NCBI GenBank assembly: GCA_907163375.1
Contig: CAJQUW010007849.1
Coordinates: 62,001 to 126,000, forward strand
Direction of reading: 5' to 3'
Length of the DNA: 64,000 nucleotides
DNA from: Prostheceraeus crozeri
Taxonomy: Eukaryota > Platyhelminthes > Polycladida > Euryleptidae
Under the pieces are notes generated by a model that saw only the letters and a list, made by a program, of their open reading frames with translations, did not search any database and was not told where the DNA came from. A program made the translations under genes and the position numbers. This document shows, piece by piece, positions 1 to 11,764 of the stretch (its first letter is position 1; each line of letters opens with the position of its first letter).

Positions 1-1209
1 ACAAGTTAACATGGAATCAAATAGGCCTATATCAAGTGATGCCCAAGATTTACAATCTTTATTTCAGACAGCGGTTCATGGTAAATTTTGCACAACAGGA
101 ATATGGCGATCATGCTTTCTTCCAATTCAATGTTATCCACTGTTAGAATTATTTGTCAAGATAATTTGCTTTATTAAGTTTCAATGATCATCACATAAAT
201 GAGCTAATCGCAGGAGCAATTTTCTGTCATCTGGATCGATTAATTGTAATGTTCGAATCGATTAATTAGAAAATTGCCATCTCATGTCAAGTAATGAGAC
301 CGAAAAGTTGACACTCTGTTTATCAGGAGGGCAACGACATGGCCTGAATAGAAGGCCTTGCCTACATTCTTTGGTTTATTCACGGGATCGTCAAGTAGGC
401 AAGTCATTCCTTGAAAATACATGAAACTGAAGGAAGGACTTGTGGAATTGAAACTGAGAAATTGTTTAGGTCTAATTTTTGGAATGTGGATTTAGCAAGG
501 AAGTGGAGGGGAGCACAGTATGGAAGTTACAATATCCGAAAGCAATGGACCTATTGTCAATAAGATCTTTGTAGAGGGATATAACAGCAGAGCATTTATA
601 GGCCTCACACCAAGTGAGCAAAAATTAGAGGAAAAACTTGACAACAATAATAAGTATGAACAGGACAAAGAAAAAGAATAGAAGGGTTTTAATGATTCCA
701 AATATTCTTCCAGATGTTGTGTGACATATTGTTAAAGCTTGTGACTTTTTAACTTTAATTTTGAATACAGATGGTGGATTTCCGGAAAAATAGTTTTAAT
801 AAGAATGGAAGGATATCAGCAGATGTCACTTCCATTTCAGACTATGGTTTTCAATGATTTTTGTTATTTTCTTGATATTGCTATTTATGAATTGAAGCCA
901 AAATAGGCTACCAAAATTCACTCTAAGCATTCGATAGGGCTCTGAGGTTCTTCAAGATATTTTTATATGCTGGGATTAGAAAATGAGAGAATCTAAAAAA
1001 ACAAGAAATCGCAGTGGGCAGCAATGGTATGAATACACATGTAGACATACGATAATTAGACTCCTGAAATATCTGTCACATGCATGCGCAGATATCATCA
1101 TTACGAGAAAACATTACTGTCTACTTTCGTCTACATTGTACCATAGCTAAGTTACGCACAATGATGATGCTGAAGCACTGCATGTCGCCTTCTTTAAATC
1201 GCACCCCTC
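1..1209. other. AT-rich DNA, no feature recognised
   Basis: Only short chance reading frames are present. No transposase, polymerase or host-protein motif, no terminal inverted repeat and no RNA gene could be seen here. Confidence 0.5.
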
Positions 1210-1495
1210 CGAGCAAACGGATACCCGATCAGCATCTTATAGTTTCTCCGGATATCCACGGATCTTCACGGCTGAACGGATGCACACCATTATTTCTACG
1301 CCAGGAGCCGCTTGAATATCCAGTCTATCTCCGTGGATAACAAATTTTTATCCCAAGGAGATCCGTATCTTATAAGCGGATATGTTTGATATCCAACCGA
1401 TATCTGGTTCGTTGTTTTTGACGGATATCCGTGCTATCGGCTGTGCATTCTGGTTATCCGCCTGGCATCCCTTTGTTAACAATGGATATGTACCA
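1210..1495. repeat. cluster of degenerate GGATATCC motifs
   Basis: GGATATCC, GGATATG, GATATCC and related forms occur about ten times in both orientations over roughly 280 bases. The core is its own reverse complement, so the stretch is rich in small inverted repeats. It resembles a decayed short-period repeat; no gene overlaps it convincingly. Confidence 0.4.
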
Positions 1496-1642
1496 ATCGT
1501 GACTTCGATGTCAGCTTGCTATTAAATCAAAAAAATTATCAGTTAACCAAGCTGCTGTATTATTATCTAATCTTACAAATTTTCACCGATATGACGGCCT
1601 GTTCACGTAAAAAGGATTTTCAAATTACATCTTACATAAAAA

Positions 1643-2011
1643 TCAAAATATCAATGTCTTATAAGTTGAACATTCATCTTTGTTATTGAGGCTTGGTTTC
1701 ATAGATTTTATTAATATGGCCTCTCTGAAACGTAGGTTAATGCTGTTTGTATCAAACGCTATGATTTTGACTGTAAACGGGAAAGCTATGTTAGGAGAGC
1801 AACTATGTTTGAGTACACTTGAGTCTTTGTTTGTGGCATGTTCTTTAATGCGTGTACGGAATGAACGGACTGTACTCCCGATATAATTACTTTTACACGT
1901 TTTGCATGTTATTTCATACACTACCATAGCTCTCAAGCAGATGTTGTTGTCAGCAATAACGCACTGATTCAATTTACACTTATGTTTGGAATGTGATTTT
2001 CTCAAAGCCAT
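1643..2011 (-). mobile_element. Penelope-like element GIY-YIG endonuclease fragment
   Basis: A 122-residue open frame that reads as the C-terminal endonuclease of a Penelope-like retroelement. Seen: paired cysteines (C-x2-C) directly before NYIGSTVRSFRTRIKEH, the second strand and helix of a GIY-YIG fold, with VVYEITC supplying the first strand. The Glu in LRFREAILI and the Asn in KPSLNNKDE sit where the catalytic Glu and the C-terminal Asn of this fold are expected. In full elements a reverse transcriptase precedes this domain and the endonuclease nicks target DNA for priming. No reverse transcriptase lies upstream on the minus strand, so this is a truncated copy whose domain happens to remain open. 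The methionine used is only the first in frame. A host GIY-YIG nuclease is a less likely alternative given the surroundings. Confidence 0.8.
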
Positions 2012-2224
2012 TCGTAAATAGAAAATCGATCGACGATTCTCATCTTATTTACTTACACGTACACACAACTAAAACATTCAAGCAATTCATGCAGTAACAG
2101 AAAAAAACAGACAAAAATAACAGAGATGCCGACAAGCCTCAAGCAACGTAATTTTTAATCCAGTGGATACAGCAACGCATCCATGAGGATTCAAAACTAC
2201 CGACTTTGAGGTATACATGAAAAA

Positions 2225-2509
2225 TTACTGAAAATGCTTGTATTTTTCAACATTAGGAGGCTTGCCAAATCTGAATGTGAATAGCCTCACAGACAGATTT
2301 GCGTGCATAGAAAATGATCTGAAGAAACTGCATATGAAAAATCTTCGTCCTATTGCATCGAAATGTGTTTTTCTTTGATCGTGTCTGACAAGATAAGGAA
2401 CCGGATAGAACTCGGCAGATGTGCAGCTTCGTGGTAGGCCTATTTCATTCTGTGAAAGTCTCATTTTCGGCATCGTTCCTAGCAGAATCTCGTTGTGGCT
2501 GTTTGACTA
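2225..2509 (-). repeat. foldback family A, single arm copy
   Basis: This stretch matches the reverse complement of the left arm and centre of the foldback element at 45756-46482: shared blocks include GCCAAATCT, TTTTTCTTTGAT, GTCTGACAAGA and ACTCGGCAGA, in the same order. The outer end GGCTGTTTGACTA corresponds to the family end GGCTGCCGGACTA. Only one arm is here, so it is a solo or truncated copy. The 82-residue open frame across it is probably a by-product. Confidence 0.65.
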
Positions 2510-2515
2510 TTTCTA

Positions 2516-2906
2516 TGCAACTAGTGATCTTTGAACTCGTGCGATCAGGCCAGGCCATAGAAATGGATTAGGCCTATTCATGTATTCGACCGCTCTGTGT
2601 CACTCGAAAGGAAGTAACAATGAAGACGCGTAGCGCCAAACGATTTAGGCTGATCATTTGAAAGGTATATGCAGTGTTACTGAACTAAAAATCTATGACA
2701 TCAAAAATCCAAGATTTTGATCTGTAAATGACTGAAATCAATGATAATTTTCTACAGAGTCCATGCAGCTCAGAACATTAAAGCATGTCAAGCTTGAGAT
2801 ATCTACTAATCATAATTGTGAAACATAGGAATCTCCTCAATGCCATTTTCAATTGGAACGAGAAGATGGATGGTGAAATGCTCCTACTTCAATGGTATCA
2901 CATAGC
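2516..2906. other. no feature recognised
   Basis: AT-rich sequence with no coding, RNA or repeat signature I can support. Confidence 0.4.
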
Positions 2907-2948
2907 AAATTAGACGGCCTTAATCATGCAATTAAGGCCGTCTAATTT
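2907..2948. repeat. perfect 18-bp-arm hairpin
   Basis: Arms 2907-2924 and 2931-2948 are exact reverse complements (AAATTAGACGGCCTTAAT) around a 6-base loop CATGCA. No larger inverted repeat extends it. It could be a cruciform-forming site, a tiny MITE core or an expressed hairpin; nothing nearby decides between these. Confidence 0.7.
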
Positions 2949-3345
2949 GGAATTGGAGCTATATAAACGACTTTCATAGAAAAATGACATGTGAAATATC
3001 GGCGGACAACCTTACTTACTCACTAACAATGAAATCGATGACACACCACCCGGCCGTAATGGAATGGCAAAAGGAATGTTTAGGCTCACATAATAGGGTC
3101 CAGTAGTTGAAGTGATTCCGAGTTTTATTTAAGTAAATCTTCTTCAGAGAATTGTCGTGTGACATGCACTTCTACTCTTCTATAATAAAATTGTCAATTC
3201 GAAGATGAAGCAAAACAAAAAATCCTTATAACGTTATGTTTCTGGCAACTTCTGCAAAAGAATTTGACCAATTATTGTAAGGGTAGAATTCTTTAACCCT
3301 CTGCGTAAATAACTATGCTTGTCCCTCCTGACGATCTACTGACTT
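2949..3345. other. no feature recognised
   Basis: No coding or repeat feature supported. Confidence 0.4.
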
Positions 3346-3490
3346 TCTGTTGATTGTTTTTAGCTTTTTTGCCCCTTAAAAAGCGTGAATACGCGAAACG
3401 TCGGTCCTGTAAGCCTATATAGTTTTTATTACAATTTTATAGCCAATAAATTCTTTAAGAAGATACCTCAACGTACTTTTGGTTCATCAC
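3346..3490 (+). other. Penelope-like terminal region with a decayed hammerhead-like motif
   Basis: GCGT-GAAT-ACGC (3383-3394) forms a small stem followed directly by GAAA (3395-3398), CG, and the triplet GTC (3400-3402). This matches stem II, the GAAA strand, a one-pair stem III and a GUC cleavage triplet of the minimal type I hammerheads found in Penelope-like elements. The opposite core strand should read CTGANGA but reads CTTAAAA, so the ribozyme is almost surely dead. The following AATAAATTCTTTAAGA stretch also resembles Penelope-like ends. Confidence 0.45.
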
Positions 3491-5585
3491 GAAGAATCGT
3501 CTGTTTGCGACAATCGTATTCATCAAATACAGTGTGAATTCCAAAAAAAATAATTAGTATTATAGATAGTTATTTATAGTACTTTATTATTGTAGTTCTA
3601 TATTAGTATTACATTATCATACATAGAACAATGATAATAGTAGTATTAGTTCTCCAACGTTATCAAAATGTTACCATTAATTCAGGCCTCCCCAGCCAAA
3701 ATACAAATTTTTCTAGGCTTTTAGGTTTTCAAAAATCTCTCGAAATCTGCACGAGCGAGATCAAACAAAAATGGGAGACATTAATTTGGGACGGCAGAAA
3801 ATGGGAAGCATCATCAGCAAAGCTATAGCGAAGGATGTAAGCCTAATACAATCCATGAAGACTGGAAACAAATGGAATAAGATGAAAAGCAAGTAGGCCT
3901 ATACATGTAGTCTACCAACTACGTTCAACTAGAATACTGCAGGTACTATGGTACTGTCCCAAATCGGAATTCCCAGCTAACACACATGTAAATATAAATC
4001 TACTTGATGCACCACACTATCCCGAAGAAGGATTCTCAGATGCCCTCACCGATATGCCCTCAAGCACAGTCTATTAATCAGGACTTTCGACTTTGATGCT
4101 CAGATAAATTGATGAGCCAGTCGCTGCAGTGTCGATTTTATTCTTCTAGATGAATTTTGATAACTATGAAGCAATGGGAAAAATTCTCCTAACAAATTAT
4201 ACTTTGGTGTAAATAACGAATCCTTTTTAAGGGATGAAAGAAGAAATAGAGACGGGCTGATGATACCGCAGTACATGAAAAAGTACATGTATGGGCTATA
4301 CCCTCATTCAGGCTAAAATTCAAACCGCAAGCCATATCCAATATTATAACAAGGACATGAGACAAGTCATTGCTCAAAATGATGTATCTTTCAATACGAC
4401 CGAATTTCAATTTCGACCGAAAGTCTGAGTGCTTTATTGTCTTAGAGTATGATAATAAAGCACTCTATTTGATTTAAAGTATATTTACCATTTGAAAGCA
4501 GTGCTGTTTTTTCTCTTAGAAAATATAACACCGGTGAGGAAAATAAAGTTCAATTATCCTAGATCAAATTTGTCTCAAGTTAAATTATGTACATCTGTGA
4601 TTTACGACAACTCTAATTTCACAGTCCTAGATATATTTCAAGCATTGCACCATTTGTATTCAATATTATTCTCCTGGTGTCTGCTTTTTGATTTGTAATC
4701 AAATTATGTGCTACTCTGAGAGGTAGGCAAAACACTAATTTGCGCTGTGCTTTCGACAGCAAAATGCAGCTTCAAAATCTGTTTCACGGCAGGCCTATGT
4801 GAAATGGAGAAGATCCTTTTCAAGAACTCATACCTAAAATGCTGCTTCGTTCCTATGCCGCTAGTTGACTGCTTCTTGACAAGCATCCTTCATTTCGGTC
4901 CATATTTCTCTACAACCAAATTTGTGTACATACGCATAGGCTAATTGTATTACATAAATCGATGAATTAATTTATAGATTATTTGCTGGTGTTAACGATA
5001 ACTTTACTGTGTTTTATAAGCTCACTGCTATTTTGTAGACCATTGAATATTGATACTTTGCGAACTTCTGCCAAATTATGGTTACATTATTGTGTAAGGT
5101 GACCATTTGATCAAGATGAATAATTCTAGGATTTGTATGGCAACTTGCCCTGAGCATGTTGACGCAGTTTTCATTTTCTGTTTTTACTGCATTTGTGCAA
5201 AATTTCTGCATGTCGCAAGTGACGACTAAAAATTGCTGAGAGTTATTTGCCAAATCTGTCTAATGCTCTATCATCAGTGTCTAACATATATTGTAAAAAA
5301 ATAATTTCTCGATTTAATATGATGCATTTATGCAAGACAGGCGGTCACCCTACTATATAGTCATGAAATTCAGCACCTTGAAATTTACCCACTTCAATTA
5401 GATTATGGTAGCCTATTTATTGACTATCTTGAATAATAAATTCTAAGGGGACCTCGTCAACCAGTCCCTCTGATTCTACCAGGCCATATTTGCATGCAAG
5501 CCTAAACTATATGAAGAGGTATAGACGTTCTGTAACTTACTCTGTGATGGTTGATCGCGATTATGAATGCATGATTCTCCCCTCC
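3491..5585. other. no feature recognised
   Basis: Two kilobases with only short chance frames of 60-80 codons on both strands. None shows a domain motif, a signal peptide or codon structure I can recognise. Confidence 0.4.
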
Positions 5586-5905
5586 AACTTATTATGCAAT
5601 CGTGAGTCAAATATTCAATATGCGTCAAAACGTCTGACTTGCGTCTAATAGTCCAACGTGTCAGAATACCGTCGTGAGTCAAAAAGTATGACTTGCGTCA
5701 GTAAGAACGAAAATCTGGAGTCTCCGAAACCGAAACCGGCGGAAAGTATTGAAAGCATGTATTGAATACATCTCAGCAAAAATTCACCTGTACGTCAAAT
5801 TTGGTGAGATGCGAGCGTGCCAAACAAAGTCCGTTTGCGTCAAAAAGTCTGACTGCGTCAAAATGTTCAACTTGGCGTCATTTTGTCTGACTTGCGTCAT
5901 CTACT
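5586..5905. repeat. degenerate GCGTCA / AGTCTGACTT repeat field
   Basis: Variants of TTGCGTCAAAAAGTCTGAC recur about six times (near 5625, 5640, 5672, 5690, 5836, 5855 and 5885), with irregular spacing and one interruption. It ends exactly where similarity to the hAT-like repeat begins, so it may be subterminal repeat sequence of that element or an older satellite it inserted into. Confidence 0.5.
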
Positions 5906-6728
5906 GACTATAAGGACATTATTTGAATCGGTGATGTTGAAGTAGCCGACTTCGACTTTGGCCTTTAAAAGTACTTCTTAGGTTGAGGTTGAGCTTCGTT
6001 AGAATTAGCAAAAGCATGATGAGCTAATTTTGGCACAAAAATATTCATTCGAATGCTCAAACCATGTTCCGCTCGCAATGAATATCTTCTCAGCATGAAG
6101 GTAAGGGACATGGCCATCAACTGCGTGAGTGCTAAGTCACATGGTGTTCGTTCGATAACATGTTGAGTATGTTTCACTACGTAATGAGAAACGTTGCAAT
6201 TAGTCTGGCTATGCATGAAGGAATCCAACATGAAAATATGTGATTTTTATAAGTCAAGTACCAATTTTGTACTAGAATGTCATAATCGCACGAGCATGCT
6301 TAAGGGAGCCTATGCGCGGTTTTCGAAAGCCGCTTAGGTCTGGGTAACGTATGTCTATGTACACTTAGGTGCATGAAGTTTAAGCAGTCTTTATTTGTAT
6401 AATTTCATACTGTACGATATGCAGGCGAAAAGATATACTACATAGTACGAGACGGTCATTTTTCGATGAAATCTGGTCACATTTTCCAATAGGCCTATGG
6501 TTACATTGCCATCATTTGATAATTCAAAAAAGTTTCCGCAATTAATTTCACCGACTCAGTTTTCATTATTCATATAGATTTTAGAATATAAAAAGTCCTT
6601 AAAATTACGATCAAAAGTATGCAATAAAGGAATTTGAATATACTTCTGCCTTTTGAAATGGTGGCCCACCAGCCCTCTCGCGGGCCATTACTTGTGGCCC
6701 TCTATCCAAACGTGGTTACCCACCACTG
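5906..6728 (+). mobile_element. hAT-like repeat, left end missing
   Basis: Same family as the element at 42546-43534: both carry GACATTATTTGAATCGG, GACTTCGACTTT, a shared CATGTTC/CTCGCAATGAATATC block, and GGCCxTTACTTGTGGCC near the right end. Here the right terminus GGTTACCCACCACTG is present but the left terminus CAGTGG is not; similarity begins abruptly beside the GCGTCA repeats. No transposase frame is visible, so it is a non-autonomous copy. The hAT assignment rests on the better-preserved copy. Confidence 0.65.
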
Positions 6729-8276
6729 CCTTATAGCATGCAGCATATATGTACACTGTACAGCACCCGGTTCTAATCTAGAACTCACTTTTATCGCGTT
6801 TGTCAGACTCGCCGTGATTAGCCGGTCAGTGTGTGCAGCGTATGTGTTGCTCGTATGTAAAGAGTTCCCTGACTTCGCCCGGATTGAATCACAGAGATGG
6901 ATTGCTTCTCTGTGGGCTGCATGCAGTGGTCGCGACGAACTGCTATGGCGTGTGCAAACGATACATTGATAGATTGGATGAGTCGTCGATGACATCAACG
7001 AGCCATAGTTGAACATGTGTGGCTTGTATTAGATTTTGGCCAATCGGTGAAATCTCGGCGACACTCCAGCGCCTGCCCCTGAGAGAGGAAGAAAGATAAA
7101 GCCACCGACAATTATGCATGCAAAGATGTCAAAAATGGAAACATGAAATAAAGACTTAATAAGATGCAGCGTTTGGTCACTGACCCGTAGGCCCGCATTG
7201 TACCTGATTAAAATATGTTGCGGAATTTATCTAAAAATGCATTCGTGGCACTTCCCTACCCCCGAATGCCCCAATGGACGCTACGCCCCTGATAGACATC
7301 ATGTGAAAGAATAATTATTTTATTATTTTCGCTCCGTTTTTGTCTGTCAATGAGATTCAGGAGATAATTGCTAAATTTCTGACCACATTTTCCACTTTAA
7401 TTTTCACCTTTTCTGTAATAGGCCTACTCGCACCACTTAATCATTACATAACTTTGACCTATTCACAGCTTAGACAGAAAATTGGACCTAGCCACCTAGC
7501 TTTCAACTGAGACAGTGGATAATCATCAGTACCTATTTTGATCTGAGAAATCTTTATGTGGTGCATCTTTAACAGCAATGTCAATGTTTGATTTTTTTTG
7601 AGTGAAGGTATTCTGTAAAAGTTATTAGAAGCATTATTTGCTCAGTATTGGTTACATAGGTCTACCGCTCTTTTCCTTAGAATTTAGGTCTAATTGTTCT
7701 TGTAACATCTAAATGCCGATTTGGACAATTACGAAAAATAACTTGCTTGAGTGGAACTTGTAACACCCCATCATTTCAGCATAAGATACGCAACATTGCA
7801 TTCGTCAATCTGACATAGATAGGCCTGACGACATACCTGCAATTACCTCAATAACGCTGCACAAAATGGATACTTGGCTTCATGTTGATTATCATATGAG
7901 ATTGTCTAAGCAAGAAAATCATATGAAATTGTTCTAGAAAACGTCTAATGAACCGATTCAGGAATTTTCACATCGAAGGTTTTTCTGAGAAGGTGCCGAG
8001 TGCCCTTTCTTAGAACAAGTCCATGCCAACAAATTTCTTCAACAAATAGACGCAATGACTTGTCATGCTGTTTTCGAATCAAGAATGAATGACAGAGCAT
8101 GTACGATTTCTTTTCAAAAGAGTCTGCACAACTCCTGTATACATGCAAATCACTTGTTTTGGACTTAGTTGGAAAATTGATTCTTTATCAGTACTCATGC
8201 ATGAAGTGGCTTATAAGAATTACAAATCATACCAAATATGTTTTAAGATCAACGATTTTCATATTCATTTTATATT
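6729..8276. other. no feature recognised
   Basis: Contains short frames only. The longest overlapping pair near 6.6-7.0 kb has no domain signature and runs in opposite directions over the same bases. Confidence 0.4.
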
Positions 8277-9119
8277 TTGTTATATATTATATATTTTCAA
8301 TATGCAGATGATGTTACTGAGATCATTGTAATCGACGACGATGATAGACCTCCCACGGAGAATAGCGCCTTGTTTGAAGCGGAATACAACAATATTTGCC
8401 AATGGTCATCCAAATACAAATTGCGCATCAATGAATCTAAAACACATGTAATTATATTCAACAAAACGTTTTCTCAATTGAATCTGCCTTTACCATTCGA
8501 CAGCGTGTTACAAATCAAACTGTTAGGAATTATTTTGTCAGCTAATTTTATCATAGACACCGCTCTTCAAATTTCAGCCTCAAAGTGGCTTTACCTGTTC
8601 CGCTTACTTAACCCTGTTCTGTCACACGACGAAATTTGGCTGATCTACGATTCGATGATTAAGTGTTTACTCCAATACTGTGCTCCACTCTTTGGCAAAC
8701 CAAATTCGAAATGTCGACATGTTATTGACAGAATTTTCCGCAGAACACGACGCATTATATGTTCGAATACATGTAACTGCTCACATTCCGAAAACAATTG
8801 TTGCACAAAGTATTTCGCATCTCACAGAAGACTATTACTATCAGCTAACTTACCTGATCACCCCATTCATTCAATTATTCCATTTATTCGCGACCAAAGT
8901 GTATCCGTCCCATATTCACGAACAAATGGACGACGAAATTGTTTCACGATATTTTCGACCATCGTATACAATAACATGCATGATTGGAAATATTAACTAC
9001 ACATCAGCTACATTACTTACGCATAATATTGTGTTTCTTTCGTATCTTTCTCTGTATCCCTCGTATGGATTATGATTTTCATTTTTCATTGAAAATAAAG
9101 GCTTTGTTATTATCATGAT
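8277..9119 (+). mobile_element. CR1/L2-like LINE, 3' end with reverse transcriptase C-terminus
   Basis: A 239-residue open frame begins just ahead of FQYADD, the catalytic YxDD box of a non-LTR reverse transcriptase. It continues through the thumb region (CQWSSKYKLRINESKT, with the usual NxxKT), then LSHDEIWLIYDSMIKCLLQYCAPLFG, a basic segment RIFRRTRRIIC, and a C-terminal part with HPIHSIIPF and RTNGRRNCF. This order is normal for CR1/L2/jockey-type elements. The frame ends at 8996, and the 3' tail closes with AATAAAGGCTTTG followed by a T/A-rich end near 9119, so the 3' terminus seems intact while more than two thirds of the 5' side is missing, the usual outcome of truncated target-primed insertion. 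The last domain is open, so the copy is not very old. Family placement within the CR1/jockey group is a judgement. Confidence 0.8.
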
Positions 9120-10329
9120 TTAAGGCGTTAGGAATCCTCGCAGTGAATCCTCGCACATAGGATAATCAGTCGTGTCAGGGAATCTGCACAATCTATTGAT
9201 ATCGGCGTATTAAGATTTAACATTTTAGTTTTGGGTTCATAATTGTTCAGCGCTCCGGAGCATACTGGTATGTAGTTGAAGGACACAGGAAACCGCTTTT
9301 CATCATTTCTCCCGCTTGAAATTGCTCTTTTTAAATCTGGACACTGGTTTTTAGTTGCATTCAAAATTTGTTTAGTGCATTCACTTTCTTGTATAAACAA
9401 TTGAACCACATATTTCATGCAATGCGTTCATCAGCTACCTGGTTCGATGCAGAATGCCAGGTTCATTGTCTCCTCACTATTCAATTGACACAACAATTTG
9501 TCTAGGACCACCGCTGAAATGAGGAAGGCAAGCTGCAAAATGAGAACTGGCCAAATCTCATGAAACCAATCATAACTTTGCCGAACTAGCCCCAAATTTG
9601 TGAAGTTCATGAAATTCATGGAAACTGAATATTTTTGCTTTTAGAAAGTGAAGATTGGTGCATATGCTTCGAACTAGCTCTTAAAACCCCATACACAGAA
9701 AATGTTGGTTAACATAAATTTCTGCTCCAGATCAATGGAAATTGATAAAATAATTGCACATACACTCAAAGGAAAACATAAACAACCCGAAAATTTGCAC
9801 TCTTTTATCTGAAGGATAGTTTTTATTGACAACAATTACAATAAGTCTACCATGCACATAGTCCCTACATACAGTGCGTTTTATTTCTAATTTTCATATT
9901 TGGTTTGCAAATTTTGGGGCTATTGGCTGGTGCAGTTGTGGCGCGGCAACGTGCTTCGTGAAGCCCATGATTAACTCCTTTACGTTCATATTTTCATTTT
10001 AAGAGTGCTAATGCGTTGTCATTAGGAGATGCATCCAAGAGCATATCAAATGCATCTTAAAAGCTTCAAAGGCAAGCGACTTATACTGTAGTTCAAGCAT
10101 TTCGGTCACGCAGGATTTTATGGGTTTGGGCAGAGCGTGTGCCTTTCTGTCAAGCTTTCTTAAGTAACTCTATTTATATAAAGTATGCATCAGATGAAAT
10201 TCTTATCTAATGCACATGCACCATCCCATAGAAATCAGACACTCTATAACAATAAATAAGTAGAACGTGTAAAGAGTAAACTGCAGAGTGTCGACTTAAA
10301 AAATGTCAGCATACATCATAAATTTTCTA
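9120..10329. other. no feature recognised
   Basis: Short chance frames on the minus strand near 9.1-9.6 kb have no recognisable domains. Confidence 0.4.
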
Positions 10330-10935
10330 TCAAAATATTTAGTTTTTTGCGGAGTGGCACACTGGAAATGAAAAATGGTTGCGCTGGATGTACATTTTAT
10401 TAGAAGCTTTGTCATGTGATTTTGATGTTTAAGGTTTTCTTTTTGAACGGGTGAAAGACTTCTTTTGTGTGATTGATTCTGATGAATGTTGACCTGGCAC
10501 ATCCGTTGGTGCTATTGATGTGATGCATAACTGCTTGGGTGCTGAGTAATTTTGATTTGAATTTTGGTTGCGCCAACTTCACACTTCGGTGTAGTAAAAT
10601 TTTGAAACTTGATTTTTGTCCATGAAGATCGATTATTTTAATTAATTTTTGCGTGGCACATAATTGGGCATGGATAGTTTTCATCGTTTGTTATGGGTTT
10701 TGTTGCTTGATGCGCTAAACTTATGAAAGAAGGAAAAATTGGTTGCGCCAACTGTACAGCGCAACCAATTTGAAATTTGAATTGAGTTTTCTGGTCAAAG
10801 GAGACTGAATTTCCTGAAACCAAGTAGTGGCACATAATCAGCGACCTCGAATTGTGTGGTTGATGTGATTTTTGGGAGTGGCACAGTAAAAACAAAAATG
10901 GTTGCGCTGAGTGGTTGCGCCAACTTCACACACGT
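10330..10935. repeat. GGTTGCGC / TGGCACA interspersed motif field with hairpin
   Basis: GGTTGCGC appears at least five times (near 10377, 10565, 10741, 10900, 10912), usually preceded by AAAATT or AAAAAT, and TGGCACA appears about five times. A hairpin at 10736-10771 has exact 13-bp arms, AAATTGGTTGCGC and its complement. CAACTTCACAC follows two of the motifs. The pattern suggests several decayed copies of one unit in both orientations, function unknown. Confidence 0.55.
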
Positions 10936-10944
10936 TCCTACTGT

Positions 10945-11720
10945 CCAAAAATATATTTGATCAATTTTTAAGAAGCTAAATTTTTGAAAATCATTCCTAT
11001 GTTTATATACTAGCGATTTGGAACCTCTATATAAGTGGTATGGAGCTTAACAGATATCAAAAGGAATGAACATTATTAACAGTTGTCTTAATACAACGGA
11101 GATTAGGCCGATTATCATGGAAATTTCATGGAACAGATTATCATGCAAGTCTTCATGGAAAAGTTTAGATCTTACTGTTCTTCTTGGTTGAAATTGGAAG
11201 TTTTTGATTCAATTTTTACATCGGCATGATATAAAATTCAATAAATTTATGCTCCATTTCTTGAATCTGAATAGTAATGTGAACCTAAGTACATCTTTCA
11301 AAGCTAATTATGATAATTGTCTTCGATTATGCTATCTTTCTATTTCAGTGGAAGGTATAGTTTGTAATAGATCACGATAATGATGATGATACTCTTCGCT
11401 TATTTTTAGGCTGAGCATATTAAAGTACATGTAGTCACCCATCGAATTGCTAATTTAATAAATAGCACACGGTGGTACCTCTTCAAAACTGTCATGATAC
11501 AGAGGATGTGCAACTAGTCCTCTTTCTGTTTTGCTTTCATGATCAGTCACATCCGTGCAGATTTCTACAAAAATGTAAAAATTTGCATATCTCACATTTG
11601 GTGCTGGGTCTCAACTCGAGTTCATTTAATGAAATAAAAACTGCACATACATTGGGGATTTCACTAGTGCTGAGTTGCTACTATACCTAATATACTCAAT
11701 GAGAACAGACATGCACATCG
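10945..11720 (+). repeat. dispersed repeat family R, copy 1
   Basis: Aligns by eye with 44918-45405 and 61948-62790: shared runs include ATATCAAAAGGAATGAA, TTTCATGGAA or variants, TTCATTTCTTGAATCTGAATAG and AATTTGCATATCT...CATTTGGTG. No reading frame is conserved across copies, so this is a non-coding interspersed repeat (possibly non-autonomous). Neither end is flanked by an obvious target duplication. Confidence 0.65.
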
Positions 11721-11764
11721 ATGCGTTCAATCAGAAATGGTAGCATGAAAGTTTCAAAAATCAT

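Noticed and set aside
6634-7016. Overlapping 104- and 111-codon frames on opposite strands
   Set aside because: No recognisable motif on either strand, and part lies in the hAT-like repeat end.
8680-9075. 131-codon plus-strand frame
   Set aside because: It overlaps the LINE reverse-transcriptase frame out of register and has no motif of its own.
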